Assembly (NCBI GenBank): GCA_020137815.1
Contig: CM035354.1
Span: 248,001-312,000, forward strand
Direction: 5' to 3'
Origin: Hormiphora californensis
Taxonomy: Eukaryota; Ctenophora; Tentaculata; Cydippida; Pleurobrachiidae
DNA: 64,000 bases
This document shows positions 12,190 to 35,234 of this stretch, one piece after another. The notes under the pieces are model-generated. The model saw nothing but the letters and a program-made list of their open reading frames with translations, was not told the DNA's origin and made no database searches. Position numbers and translations under genes: made by a program. The stretch's first letter is position 1. Every line of letters begins with the position of its first letter.

Positions 12190-12639
12190 ACATTCTTTAC
12201 TGGTCGCCAAAGGGTGAAGCTCTGGTGTACATGATAGACATGAACAGATTTAATTTTTAACTGACACATGATTTCTTTGAAAAGACACTTTTTTGTTGTT
12301 ATTATAAACTTTAATCAGTTATCTGCAACAGATAAACTCATGTGAAAGACACACAAAGAAAATGTAACGCTCTAGTTGCTAAGGGGATGGGGAATCAGTT
12401 GGTATCGAAGACACCTCACACTCTGTTGGGGGTAACTTCGTAACCAAGGGAATCAGGATCAACCTATAACACACATATTTCTAAGTCCTAATAATTCTAG
12501 ATCAATTCACACAGAAATCTCATCAGGAGCTCTATACTATATGTTATTTTCATCAAATTTATGAGTCTTTATCAGATTTAAGTGTAAGTTATAAGTCCTA
12601 TATAATGTGTAAAGTGTACTAATTGTTTATTGATTGTTT
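12190..12639. other. convergent intergenic region / 3' UTRs
   Basis: Only 450 bp separates the stop of the plus-strand GSAP-like gene (12189) from the stop of the minus-strand ETS gene (12640). No ORF or repeat; it must hold both polyadenylation sites. Confidence 0.7.
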
Positions 12640-23372
<10,733 letters not shown>

Positions 23373-23390
23373 GCTGTTATTCCTATAATA

Positions 23391-24520
23391 CTGCACAGGG
23401 GGGGGGGGGGGTGTTAGGTGCAGGTTGTCATGGTTACGAATTGTGAGATGCAGTAACAAGTTATCAAAACTACTTCAAAATCTCAATATTATATCGATCT
23501 AGCCTAGCTTAATTTGAAACTTGTCCTACAAGTGATGTCTCTCGAGCAAAAAGAAAAACCCACGCATAACAAAATGAGAGCAGCGACAATGGCCCGCAAT
23601 TGCATATATTTAACAAAATAAGGGCTCTCTCTCTCTCTCTCTCTCTGTGTCGAGCTAGGAAGATGCGTCATGTGACGTAAGCTATATAGCCGCCATGTGT
23701 ATTACCTAATCTATATCGAGTCCTTGTCTTCCCGCGGCTGCGGCGGCCATTCGTAACGCGTGTCCTATTATGGTATGTGTGTCACGTGTCATCACACAAG
23801 GGATCACGTGACCCGGGGTGCCTGAGCTGCTGTGGTGTCACTTTACCCAGAGCGGAAGAAAAAGGGGTGAGAGAGAGTGAAAACCTAACGAGGGAGAGAA
23901 TGAAACGAGGAGGAGAGAGATTGTGACACATAAGCTGTGTAGCAGGATACTGAACAGATTTAGGGTACAAGTTAGGGGACGGAAATTGAAAGGATATGTA
24001 CGATACCGCTATAGCTAATTCGATTTGGGGCCAGAGAAAGGTTTCATCAAAAGGCAATACTATCAGAAAAGATGAGGGGGAGAGCTCAGTATCCTCAGAT
24101 TAACAAACAAACAATGACTGCAGATAAACGGGTCAGGGGAGACGTGTCTCGAGACAAGTCAGGAATTAATAGATAAACTTGCTGAATGCTGATATTGATT
24201 GTAATAATTAACTGATAGTCACAATTATCCTGAAACCCATCAATTGGTATTACATCCTATATAACTGTTAGCAAGGGTGAAAACACATGAACACCGTTCA
24301 TTGAATAGTTCGAACTCTGAGGGCGTGCAAAAGAGAGTCTCAACTCTCAATATAAAGAAGGAATACGATTCTGTGTTGTCTACTTTGCGATGCTGTCTAT
24401 AATAATGTTGGGCAAGTCCCCCCGTTGGGCGGCCGGATGACCTAGACAATCTGTTGAGTGAGCAGATGCATGGCAAAATAGTATGGAAAGTTGCGGTTCC
24501 CAAACTACTCAATTAATACA
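23391..24520. other. region upstream of ETS gene, no gene seen
   Basis: Begins with a G12 run (the C-tract before the ETS gene's 5' acceptor in sense), then mixed sequence with a short (CT)n at 23624-23648. No supported coding exon; small ORFs lack any recognisable domain. Confidence 0.5.
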
Positions 24521-24521
24521 C

Positions 24522-24571
<50 letters not shown>

Positions 24572-24577
24572 TCTTAG
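24522..24577. repeat. CT microsatellite
   Basis: (CT)n immediately before a decayed copy of the gene at 28642-30153, which is itself preceded by a (CT)n at 28513-28572. Confidence 0.9.
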
Positions 24578-24639
24578 GAGTTCTTGCTTGTTCTCTTCTC
24601 TCGTTACTGCCCTCCACTCTCATCTCTCCCCTCTCTCTT

Positions 24640-25140
24640 TTACACCAGAACGACAATAGGACATAAAAGCATGAATAACAAATACGGAAGTGAATTCAAG
24701 AAGAAGGTAGGAATTTCCTTCGCCTGAAGGGCGAACTGCGGATTCAGACATTCTGTTTCCGAATCTGTCCCCAAAACGGCGCCGTCTTAGCAGGTATCAA
24801 GTGAAGGGCATTCACCGTTGTCTTTCTCCAGGTAAACTGGGTCCCTTTTCCGCTAAATGTGGATACTACGCCTTCAAATGGTCAACTTTTCTTTGGGGGC
24901 CCAATCTATCGATTTTCCCCTCCTCAGATTTGCTTCCCACTCACCCCCCGGGCAATTATCGATCCGTCTTGTTGGACACGACCCCCGCACCACCCCTGTG
25001 CTGAAAAGGTCTTCAGATGCCTCAGAGTGGAAAGTCCTACTATTGACGAGATAAAAACAATCAATCCTGAGACTCTCAGAAGTAAATGACAAGGTGTAAC
25101 ATTTTATCCACCACGGAAACATGATGACCGTACTACCCCA
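24640..25140 (-). pseudogene. decayed partial copy of the cyclic-nucleotide-binding gene
   Basis: Collinear with the 3' part of the gene at 28642-30153: shared blocks include GCGGAAGTGAA/ACGGAAGTGAA, AGACATTCTGTTTC/AAGCATTCTGTTTC, CTCCTCAGATTT, GGTCTTCAGATG and AGAGTCCTACTATT. Numerous indels and substitutions destroy the frame. Together with the flanking CT tracts it looks like a tandem duplicate whose other part has decayed. Confidence 0.7.
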
Positions 25141-25149
25141 AACAATTTC

Positions 25150-28100
25150 TGACATGGAATGCAAATACCACGGAAATGATGTCTGCTTACCATCCTCCGC
25201 ACCGTAAACTTCAATGGGGAGCTGTTTGACAAAGAGTCAAAAGTGATACGTGTATTACTTCACCCAAACAGTCTTGCAGTAAATGTAAAAAAAAAAGCAC
25301 TTCCTGCTCCGACAAAAAGTTACAGTTAGAAATATCACCCCCCAGAACCCTAATAAAAACCCGACCAAACCGGAACCCCCCAGGGCCCCCAAATCAAATT
25401 ATCCCGGTACCTATGTTGCAAAGGGTCCCGGGACAAAAACCCGAGTTGCAGGTTTTTTCTGCATTTTAAAGGACCATGTCCCCCCCGGCGAAAAGGGTTT
25501 TCCCCCCCCTGCGCCAGCAGTACACCCAATCCCTAAAAACCCCCAAAAAAACCCAAAACCAAAGGAATGACCCTACCCCGGCCCACAACTCATTGTCCCC
25601 CGCCACTGGTTCAACCCCGGTAAATGCTTCTGTTTAACATCCCTGGTATGAACCCATCATTCCGGGACAGAACACAAGATCACCCAAATTTTGCGAAGGG
25701 TGCAAACTTTAAAAACCCGGACCCCCTTCTTTGTTGACCGAGACACTCTCAATTCACTCACTCGATGCTGGGGACCATTGAAAAGGGTTTTTCGGTTTAC
25801 GAGAACCGCTCCTGAAAACAAGGGGGCGTCGCCCCCTGTAACCCCGGGGATCTATCATGGGGGGGACCATGATTTATCACCATCTTTTGTGAACCAATGG
25901 TATAATTGGGTCTGCCAACCTCTTGAGTAGGGGTATCCCCCCCTCCTCCTTCCTTTTCAGATAGGGGAAAGGTGCTGCCCCCGGCCTTCGACAAATTTGC
26001 GATGCCCTGTGGTGAAATTTTGCCGCAAATTCCCAACTCGACCATTTGATCACGGAGACTTAAACTCCCTTTTTTGAATTGAACGACAAAACCAAAACCC
26101 CTTGGCGAAAAAGTATTGATTTTGAAGACAGCACCGAAAGGTATTCCTCTCATGGGGGATCTAAAGTTGGAACAAGTTTGTAACCGAAACCCCCACCCGG
26201 CAGGCAGAAATACTTGACTTGTAATGTGAAAAACTGCTTACACGATATAACATTTTTGGTACAACCTTTTCAGTCATGATATGGGACCCGTGCCCCATTC
26301 CAGGGGGACTCCCTGGAAAAAATGGGAAATTTTCCAAAGAACCAAGCCATGCTTTGTACCCAAAACAACCTTGATCGAATAAACATTCACAAGGCCGATT
26401 GGGGGCAAAAAACCGTGATGACCTGATGTTTTCTGATGGGAAATGGGTTTAATGCCCCTCCCCCCAAAAACTACATGGAGCCTTCAGCGACATCGTCGCA
26501 ATGGGTTTTGGGCCAACTGCCCAGAGCACCCCCCTCTAAAAAGTAATCTTTTATCCCCAGAAAGGAGGTTCTTTAAGGGGAAAAAGGAACTCAATACAAG
26601 ATCAAGGGATTAAACACTTAGACCTTATAAAAACAATTTAAAAAATTAAAACTCCAAATTAAGTAAATTGGTTAGAATGGGATTAGCATTGCTAAACAGG
26701 GATACGAGAGGAAATTACTGCCCCTTAGCAAAAGAAAACGATCCCAAACATTCTATTTTTAACCAAAAAAAAAAGAGTTCTGCCATGAATAGGCCCCTAA
26801 AGACAAAAAATGGTGTTTTTACAAACAGCCCTTTTTTTATGGCTAACATATTGCAAGAACAATATAAAAAGTGGTTCGCCCCCGCTGCGACAGAACTCAG
26901 ACCAAAAAAAAACTTTTTCCGAAAAGAACTCAAAATTCAAAAAAAGTATCTGGTTTTAAAGGCGTACAAAAACTCCCCTTTTGGATCCCCACCCGGGGCC
27001 GACTTCCCGGCCCCATATTTAAAGGAGGCTGGTGCCCTCCTCTCGCCTGTAATGGCGAACTTATGCGAAAGTCTTTTACACAGGGGATATGTCCCATTTT
27101 TCAAACAAAAGACGATTGTAACTTGTTTAAAAAGGGAGTAAGCTTTTTGGGTAAAAAAATATAGGGCCGGTATTTAACCCCCCACTTGGCCAAAAATAGG
27201 CCGAAAAGAGTTTTTCAGATACCAATTTTTTCGACTTCGTGGAAATTTGGTTTCTTTACAAATGCCAGCAGGGGGGAGAACCCGGGGGGAATTCTTCCAA
27301 ATGGTACCACCCTCGATATTATCATGACCTCGAACAAGGGTACAAGTGGTTGTTTTACCTCGATTAGCAGCATACGACCGAGTAAACCCCTAAACTCCTT
27401 CAAAGTTGGGGTATGTGGTTGGGGGGCAACCCCCCACAAATGGTTTTTTAAATCTTCCCAAAACCCAAAAGGGCTCAAATCGGGGGCGTGAACGGCAAAC
27501 TGAGCCCCCCCGCGATGTCCCTTGGGGGTCCCCCCAGGGCAAGTGTTGGCAGCCCTTTTTTTCCCCATTTTTCTGAATGATATCCGATGCCACCAACATT
27601 CCAAAATAAAACTCTTTGTTTACGATTCTAAAGTCCCCAAAAGAATGCCCTGAAAAATGATGAGCCTCCTCCTTGAGGGGCCCTGGAGAGAATTGTACTT
27701 TGGGGTAAAAAAAGTATGGATTTAAAACCCTCGTTTCCAATTTTCTACCTGGGAAACAAAAAAGGAGCTGAAAAAACCGTACACTCCCCAAAATTAGACT
27801 GAAATCGAAATTTTAGGGAAGTGCGAGACTTAGGAAATCCTGATAGATGGCCCCTCTCGGGAAGGCGGCACATACGGTTAGGGGTTAAAAAAAACCAAGA
27901 AAAAGGCCTCTGGATCCGAGATCCTTTACACGAAAAACCGGAACACTGCTCCCCTTTTACAAGGCGATGTAAAAACCCCACCTTTATATTGCTCTCGCTG
28001 GGTTCCCCTTTATTGGGGAGATTGAACGACTTAGGCAATCCAAATCCTTTCACATCTCTGGGAAAAATGCGACAATCTTTATTTCTGGGACGTCTCCAAA

Positions 28101-28480
28101 ATTCCTAGGGTGTTGTCCCAAAAGAAACGTGACAGATTCAAATCCTGACTAGGGGGAAATATGGCGAGGTCTACCCAAACCATAGAAAACATTTTGGAAC
28201 TCCCCAAAACGGCCAATGCAGAACGTCCCTGGGAAAGGCCCCCTTGAAAAAGGGGTCAACACGATGATTTAAAATCCTTTACATCATCTGCATAGCACTT
28301 TTCAAAGCTATGCCTGCCCATATGAACACAGGAATCCGCCGGCGCTAAAAGCCCCTTTTATCCTCCTGGGTGGATAAACCCCATAAACCCCCCGGCGGGC
28401 TTTGTTGTCCTAAACACAATGTGAGACTGGGTTAAGTACAGGCTTACACAAAGGTAAAACCCACGCTTAAAAACGCTAAA
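25150..28480. other. anomalous, probably poor-quality sequence
   Basis: Composition changes abruptly: runs such as AAAAACCC, GGGTTTTCCCCCC and CCCCGGGG every few bases, and homologies that fade in and out, unlike the flanks. This is what an uncorrected long-read consensus looks like. Apart from a reverse-transcriptase remnant at 26668-27141, no feature can be trusted here. Confidence 0.6.
26668..27141 (+). pseudogene. LINE reverse-transcriptase remnant
   Basis: The frame reads GPLKTKNG-like, ILQEQYKKWFAP, then SPVMANLCESLLHRGYVPFF, matching the order in non-LTR polymerases (linker, Y/F motif, then the L..LFN.SL..G..P..WK segment before the fingers). It ends at a frameshift-like position with no downstream YADD. 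A degenerate element or a good element damaged by sequence error. Confidence 0.5.
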
Positions 28481-28511
28481 AAAACCCTTCTTTAAGGTTT
28501 ATAGTTTTTCC

Positions 28512-28512
<1 letters not shown>

Positions 28513-28572
<60 letters not shown>
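28513..28572. repeat. CT microsatellite
   Basis: Pure (CT)n just 3' of the gene at 28642-30153. Confidence 0.95.
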
Positions 28573-28577
<5 letters not shown>

Positions 28578-28641
28578 CTGAACACACAAACTACAACTAG
28601 CTACATAAAGAAAGTGAATAACATAATTGCGGAAGTGAAAT

Positions 28642-30153
28642 TCAAGAGGAGGTATTTCCGCGTCGTGAGACGAAGCCCATTTCAAGCATTCTGTTTCGAA
28701 CCCGATCCGCAAATGGGCCACGGTTAGCAGGTCTCTTGTAGGAAGTGGCACTTCCCGTTCCCTTCTCTCCAGTCTGATCTTTTTGCAGCATGTATGATGG
28801 GATACTACGTTTCTTCATAATGGGTTCACATTTCTTGAGTGTCTCCAATCTCTCCGCTTCCTTCTCCTCCTCAGATTTCTCTCCATCCACCAGCCTGGCA
28901 ATTATCCGATCCGTCTTAGGGCACACCGACAAGTCAGCCAGCTCCCTCCGTGCTGCAAACTTGGTCTTCAGATCGCCCGTCATGAGCTGGAGAGTCCTAC
29001 TATTCGGTCGGAGGACAATCTCGGCAAACTTCTCAGACCTCATGTTATACACCACCGTGTCACATGTAGCCACCACGGTAAACATGTACCTCTCCTCTCC
29101 ACACAACTGCTCCAAACCTCCCACAAACTCACCCGCCCCCACGTCCATCATCTCAAATTGTACCCTCTTATTCCTCTGTTGTAGCTCCGTACTAGGCCGG
29201 TGTTGGACTGCCTCGGGGAGCGCTGCTTTTGGGACACACACGTCTAGGTAGATCCGAGCAAAGCCGCTCTTTATCAACAGGACCGTCTTGGCAGGGTCAC
29301 CCTTTTTAACTAGAGTGTGACCGTGGAGAAAGTGCTCCTCGAGCATCTCGTGGAGAAGGGATGATTTGAGGGTTTTGGTGAGGCGCCGTGCAATATAGTG
29401 CTCCCCCAGCAGCTTCTCTTTCTCCGTTATGGTGTTCATGTAGTGCTGGTCCACTATTCCCTCCTGACAACACTTGGGAATTACTAGCAAAACACACGGC
29501 TCGTTTGTCACAAACGTGTACAGATCAGCTGCTGTGGGAATGGTCTTTTGGTGTCGCATGGCGGGACCACCAAAATACGATCCTTCGGAGTAGTCGATGA
29601 TTGATTTTCCATACAAAATTGTTCTACTCACTACAGCCTCGTTATTTTCGGGTGTGTCACCCCGCCGGGCCTCTGCAGATGATGGCTTCGTAGCGGCCAC
29701 TTTAGCTTGCTCAATCATCATCTTCCTCTGTTCTAGTAGGTTAGTTACCATGTTAATGACGACCGTCCTTCTCTCCTCAGGGCTCAACACTTTCTGTACA
29801 ACTTTATCCTGTTTCTTCTTTCCCTCTTCTTCCTTTCCTTTCTCACCATCATCCTTGTCATCTTCCAGATCCTTGTGCTCTTTGCTCGTCAGGCTGGACT
29901 GGTTTAGTGTTTTGTGACACAACGATAACTTCCCCCTCAACAAAATATTAAGGTGGTCCGCAGTGTTCTTTACGGGGCAGTCTGTGTCGAGGGTTTCAAT
30001 GATTGCCTCCCGGAGTATCTGACAAGCCTCCCGATCTGAGAGATAGTAGAACAAATCACATTTCTCTTTGAGCGCCGAGATATTCAGTTGGATGTGGAAG
30101 TCTGTTCGATGTTCCTTGGGTAGGGAGAGCAGGTCGATTAGAGATAGAGACAT
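28642..30153 (-). CDS. intronless cyclic-nucleotide-binding-fold protein, 503 aa
   Basis: One uninterrupted 503-codon frame from ATG (30153) to 28642. Residues about 1-60 are helical (LIDLLSLPKEHRTDF, LSDREACQILREAIIETL); 100-130 is a Lys/Glu/Asp-rich linker. Residues about 265-390 resemble a cNMP-binding beta-barrel: EEHFLHGHTLVKKGD, KTVLLIKSGFARIYL, VGAGEFVGGLEQLCGEERYMFTVVA, VVYNMRSEKFAEIV, in the order of CAP_ED domains. The canonical phosphate-binding FGE...RxA is replaced (EFVGGLEQL), so cyclic nucleotide binding is doubtful. A second, weaker barrel-like segment (YSEGSYFGG ... LLVIPK) precedes it. The C-terminus is basic. No intron, unlike its neighbours, so possibly a retrocopy. No specific ortholog recognised. 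Confidence 0.75.
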   Translation of the reverse strand: MSLSLIDLLSLPKEHRTDFHIQLNISALKEKCDLFYYLSDREACQILREAIIETLDTDCPVKNTADHLNILLRGKLSLCHKTLNQSSLTSKEHKDLEDDKDDGEKGKEEEGKKKQDKVVQKVLSPEERRTVVINMVTNLLEQRKMMIEQAKVAATKPSSAEARRGDTPENNEAVVSRTILYGKSIIDYSEGSYFGGPAMRHQKTIPTAADLYTFVTNEPCVLLVIPKCCQEGIVDQHYMNTITEKEKLLGEHYIARRLTKTLKSSLLHEMLEEHFLHGHTLVKKGDPAKTVLLIKSGFARIYLDVCVPKAALPEAVQHRPSTELQQRNKRVQFEMMDVGAGEFVGGLEQLCGEERYMFTVVATCDTVVYNMRSEKFAEIVLRPNSRTLQLMTGDLKTKFAARRELADLSVCPKTDRIIARLVDGEKSEEEKEAERLETLKKCEPIMKKRSIPSYMLQKDQTGEKGTGSATSYKRPANRGPFADRVRNRMLEMGFVSRRGNTSS

Positions 30154-31540
30154 GATAAAATCCAGTGGGGTTACCTAGGTAAAGTTGTGATTGCACGTGC
30201 AAAACGGTGACTGGAGATGGGTATTGGAGACTGGATCAGTAATGCGGGGTTCACACTTTATTTAGCGTTTTCGTCCGATAGTCGATACTGCAGCTTGATT
30301 CATGACGTAATTATACCGTTTGAAAAAGTGTGAAATTACGAGCTCTAGACGTTATATGCTGCTGGTGGTAAAACCAGCTGCAAGAGAGAGAAAGGGAGGC
30401 AGAGAGAGAGAATGAATCTCGAAGAAGAGGATACCTAACTTCCGCCGCACCCCACCGTCTAGCCGACATGAGTAAGGGTATTGGTTAGTTGGTCGAGTTG
30501 CTGCAGCAGTAGTCAAAACATTGTTTGTGCAACTGTGCTACGTAGTTTTTGCTCAGATTTTCACTTAACATCAGAAATTAGGAAACCTCTATTAGGAAAC
30601 ATTACATAATTTCATCTAGATAATTAGCCCATTGGTTTGTATCAGTATTCTGTTGCATCATCAATTTAGGAGTGACTAGAGATCTGGAGAGAGAGAGGGG
30701 GGGGGGGGGCTAATCAGAAAAAAATAAAATTGGGGTCTACTGTTAAAAGAAACCTTTTGCGGGGGGTGGTGCCGCCCCCTAAAAATTAGGGCAGCCCCCC
30801 CCACCCCCACCCCCCCCCACCCCCTTTTATTTTTTTTTCCCCCCCCCCCCCCCCTTTTCCCCCCCTTCCCCCCCCCCCCCCCCCCTCCCCCCCCCCAGGT
30901 AACCTTTTTTCCTCCCAGTTCGATTTCCCTGTTTTTCAGCCCCCTATGCTTTTTTGATCAAAATCTTTCCCATTTTTTTTTTCATTTCTCTCCCCCCTTT
31001 TCCTCATTTTTTTTGAGCGCTCCCGAAAGGGGGGTTGAGCCTCGATCATGTGATGCGGGAAAACGTGCACGGCGAAAACTTTGTTTCTCTCTCTTCTCTC
31101 TCTATTAAATAACAATCTCTCTATTTCTCTCCCTCTCGCTCCGTTTCCCTTACTTCTTTTTCCCCGAGTTTATCCAAATACTTAGATCAGCACAATTGAG
31201 ATAGCTTTTTTTTTTTTTTTGTGGGGGGAAGAGATTTAGAGAGCCACCCCCCATAAAAGATGGAGGGGGAAGAAGTTTTTCGGGCTTAGACCACCGTGGG
31301 GGGAATTTTGGGGTTTTGGTTTAAACTCTCGGAGCTGCTTATTTTACAGTTTTTTTTTATCCAGTTTATCTTCTTGATTTTATTCCAAATCCATATATTC
31401 CATTCTAACTACCTGTGCATGTGTTCTAAGCAGCATAGCAATAGAGTTTAGTTGGACCTATAAATAATATTCACATAGTTTTGTTAGGATGTGGTCTATT
31501 TGATGAATTTTGAGAATCATTGCGAGCTGTGGTCACCCTA
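30154..31540. other. upstream region of the 28642-30153 gene, grading into noisy sequence
   Basis: 30154-30690 is ordinary sequence without an ORF and presumably holds the promoter. From 30690 the sequence is dominated by C-, G- and T-homopolymer runs (30790-30900 almost all C) and resembles the anomalous 25-28 kb stretch. Confidence 0.5.
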
Positions 31541-31544
31541 CACG

Positions 31545-32805
31545 GCGTGCCTGGTGAAATTTTAACACGACCTAGATGCAAAGGGAAACCCACTTTTACG
31601 TGGTAGGAGGGTTAAGAAAGGCGCTACGGTGCGGGATAAAAAAAACCCTTCCCTAAAAACTTTTTTTTTTTTTTTATTTGATTTGGGTAAAATTGGCTAT
31701 ATTAAAAGTGGTCCCCAAAATCCATAATGACTTATCACCGAAATATGTCACCCCCACCATTTTTGCCGTAGAATCGATTGCCGTTGAAGTCAATCTCTAA
31801 AAAAACTGTAAAAAGGTCAAAAATTTTTTTTTTTTACCTTTTTTTGGGGGGGTTTGGCCCCCAAAACCATTGAAAAAGTTGAGATAGGAATTTGAAACTT
31901 GCCAAACATTAAAAAAGGTATTTTTTCTACCAAAACCCAATTTTGTGTATATCCGATTTTGGTTAGATTTTTGGGGAAATGTTGAAAACTGCCAAGGAGA
32001 ACCGTAATTGATTTTTTTGTTTTTTTTTATTTTTGGGATTTTTTACTAACTTTGATTTAAAAGGGCAATCGGGCCTGTTAAGTTGTTTTTGGGGGCAAAT
32101 TTTCACTAAAATCTAAGATTTCATCCCAAAATCCAATAACAGACTTTGATTATAAAAAATTTTAGTAGGAAAAAAACGGTCAAAAGACAACTTTTCTTGT
32201 TTTTTCACCTTTTTGCCTACTTAAATTTTCTTAAATCAACGATCGTAATTGGATTGGTATGAAATCTTGGTTTTTGTCGAAAAATTGCCCCATAAAACAA
32301 TTAAGATGGTGAAAACTTTTAAAGAAGTTAGAAAAAATGCCAAAAATCCCCCAAGAAAATCAAGGGGGTTTCCCATTTGGGTTTTTCAAAAATTTTGGGC
32401 CCAAAATTAACCAAAACGGATTCACAAAACTTGGTTCTGGTAGAAAAAAAAAAGAAAAGATTTGGGCACAGAAAACCCACCAACGTTTTAATGGTTTGGG
32501 GGCCCCAAAAACCCCCAAAAAAGGTTTTTTAAAAAAAAAAAATTTTGAATTTTTTACATTTTATTTTAGAGATTCGCTTAAACGGCAACGATTTACGGCA
32601 AAAAATAGGTAGGGGTGACATTTTCTGGATAAGTATTTGGATTTTCGGGACCATTTTAATATAGCCAATTTTGACCCAAATAAATAAAAAAGTAAAAAAA
32701 AAAGATTTTAGGAAATTTTTTTTACCCGCAGTACCCCATTCTTAACCCCACCCCCGACAAGGGTGGTTTCCCTTCGCATCGGGAAAATTTCACCACACCC
32801 GGGCC
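31545..32805. mobile_element. foldback element, about 1.26 kb, degraded
   Basis: The arms are inverted copies around about 32175: GTGAAATTTTAACACG / CGGGAAAATTTCACC, GGCTATATTAAAAGTGG / CCATTTTAATATAGCC, and TTGCCGTAGAATCG / CGATTTACGGCAA. Many indels in homopolymers separate the arms, so part of the divergence may be sequencing error. No ORF. Confidence 0.65.
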
Positions 32806-32934
32806 AAATCTCGGATATCGTTATGGGACGACCCCGGGAAAAGAAAAATTTTATTGGCCCTTTCCAACAATATCCTCCCCTTTTCCCTAAAGGCCCCCCC
32901 TTCCCCTTTAAATCAAAACCCACTCCTTTGCCAA

Positions 32935-33400
32935 AGGGGGGGGGGGGGGGGGGGGGGGAAAAAAAAAAGGGGGAAAAAAAAAGCACGGGGGGGAAAGGCA
33001 GAAAAAAAAAATGTGGGAAAAGGGGAAGGGGGGGGAGTAGGGGGGGGGGAGAGAAAGCCCCGAAAAGGAAAAAGGAGAAGAGAGAAGAGGAGAGAGAAGG
33101 AGGAGGGAAACCGAGAGAAAGAATTAGAAAGGGGAAAGACAAGGGAAAAGAAGAAAGGGGAAAAAGAAGAGAGAGGAGAGGGAGAGGAAAGGGAAGAGAA
33201 AGGAGGGAAGGGAAAAAGGAGGAGGGACGAGAAGGAAGAGGGAGCGAGCGGAGAGAAGAGGGTCCCCTTTTTCTCTCCTCTCTTCCTCTCTTCCCTTTCT
33301 CTCCCTTTTCCTTTTTTCTTCCCCTTTTTTTTCCCCTCTTTTTCCTCTCTCTCTCTCTCTCTCTCTCCCCTCCCTTTTCCCCCCCTTTTCCCACCCCTTT
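32935..33400. repeat. purine-rich then pyrimidine-rich low-complexity tract
   Basis: About 330 bp of almost pure purines followed by about 130 bp of almost pure pyrimidines. The 190-245 codon ORFs here on both strands are compositional artefacts. It would form a polypurine hairpin if real. Confidence 0.75.
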
Positions 33401-34481
33401 TTTGGGGTGGGAAAAACAGCAGCGGGAAGTGTTTTGTTGGGGCACCTGCGGGGGTTGACATTTTCCCTTTGTTGTCAGCTCTCACCGGGCCGAAGGCCCG
33501 GTGCGGGGATTACGCGTGACAGAGCGAGCGGGGCAATCGGGGGGCAGGGTCCCCGTTTGGTGCTCATATTTTCCCTCATAGTCTGATTCGCTCTGATTAT
33601 ATTAATATTTAAAGGGTCATTTCTTCTTTCCAATCGTTATATATATATTCTCATTTCCTTCTTTCCATCTCTCATTGTGTTAGAAGTGCATAATCATTGA
33701 GCCTCAGTGGCGCTTTGGAAATTAAACTCCAGTTGGGAAGAATGAAGGATTTAGTAGTCCAATTGCAGTCCCCTTTCTAGATCACCGCTTCAATGGGGGA
33801 GGGGAAAGAAGGACAGTATTTAAAACGAGTATGATTAGATTTAATTTTCTAGGACATCTTTCTTCCTTTCTCTTATCAATAGTGCTATTCATCACGCCCC
33901 ACCTGGTTTTTGTAGGACGATTATCAGACACCCATTTGTGCAGTAATTAGTCCCCCCTCTCCGTCAGCAGTCCTGCTTCTTGCATGTAGGGGACGTTTTG
34001 AAAGTAGTGGCGCCATGGCGTACCCTGCCCCTAGATTCGTGTCCTGAGTCTTGTGCGCTTGTTGTTTAACTGGGACCGGGAAATTCCTGAATCGGCTGGT
34101 AGTTGCGGTGACCGATTTGAGAGGTCAGAGAGAAGAAGAGAGAGAGAGAGGGGGAGAGAGAAGAAGAGAGAGGGAGGGAGAGAGAAAAGAAGGAACCGGG
34201 GTTAATTGAGTTTGAGGTGTGGCTGTTGAATTTGCCTATGCTCCACTTCGGTAATGCTTTATATTCCTTCATAATTTATTAATTTGGGTGCACCTTTGCG
34301 CTGTTAGAGGGTCATTCTGAATATTGATTAACTTGTAATATTATTTCTCCATCCTCTATCCAGCACAGTAATTGGTTTTGTTTCTTATTACTATAAGGTG
34401 CTGTAGAGCTGCTCGTTATAGTGCAATTATGGTCTATAATTGCATCTCTCCAATCACCACATGCCATATTGGTTTCGTAGT

Positions 34482-34593
34482 CTAGTGGGAGACACTAGCG
34501 TGGTACGCGCAAAAAAATGCGCGCCCCATACCTAAAATAACAGGTGTGTGGCGCACATTTTTTTGCGCGTACCACGCTAGTGTCTCCCACTAG
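34482..34593. mobile_element. 112-bp palindromic MITE
   Basis: Arms of about 45 bp beginning CTAGTGGGAGACACTAGCG and its complement, meeting around CCATACCTAAAATAACAGG. No ORF; target duplication unclear. Confidence 0.75.
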
Positions 34594-35125
34594 TCCTAAT
34601 AGGAATCAAGTACTGATGCAGTGAGAGAGGGAGAGGGAAATTGAATGAACCTGTGAGACAGCGTGGAAATGAGAGAGAGAGTGAGCATGAGACAGAGCGA
34701 TAGAGAAAGAGGGAGAGAACCGACACCCTCGGCTCCGTCTCTTCTCCACCGAATGTCTGCCACAGGATAGAGATCTCTCTCTTTTTGGCCATTGTGCCGG
34801 TGTTTTCAGCTCTCGTGTGATCCGAGGTGGCATCCCAGAAGGAGGGATCGAGAGGAGAGAGAGAGAGGGTTGTGAGAAGGAGAGATCTAGATGTTGAGAA
34901 GTCTAAGAGAGAAAGAGAGAATAATGCAAAATGACTGGAGAGAGAAAGAGAGAACCATGTAAAATGACTGGAGAGAGAAAGAGAGAAACTTGTAAAAAGA
35001 TTGGAGAGAGAAAGAGGAGATAGTTGCACCAGTGTGCATAACTTTGTTAGCTAAAGTAGCTCTTCCCAGTTCCCAGCTTCACCCTTCGGTCCCCGCGTGC
35101 AGCAACAATTGAGATAGAGAGATAT

Positions 35126-35234
<109 letters not shown>

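Noticed and set aside
32708-33519. ORFs of 190-245 codons on both strands
   Set aside because: Pure low-complexity Arg/Lys/Glu or Ser/Pro/Phe translations of a purine/pyrimidine tract.
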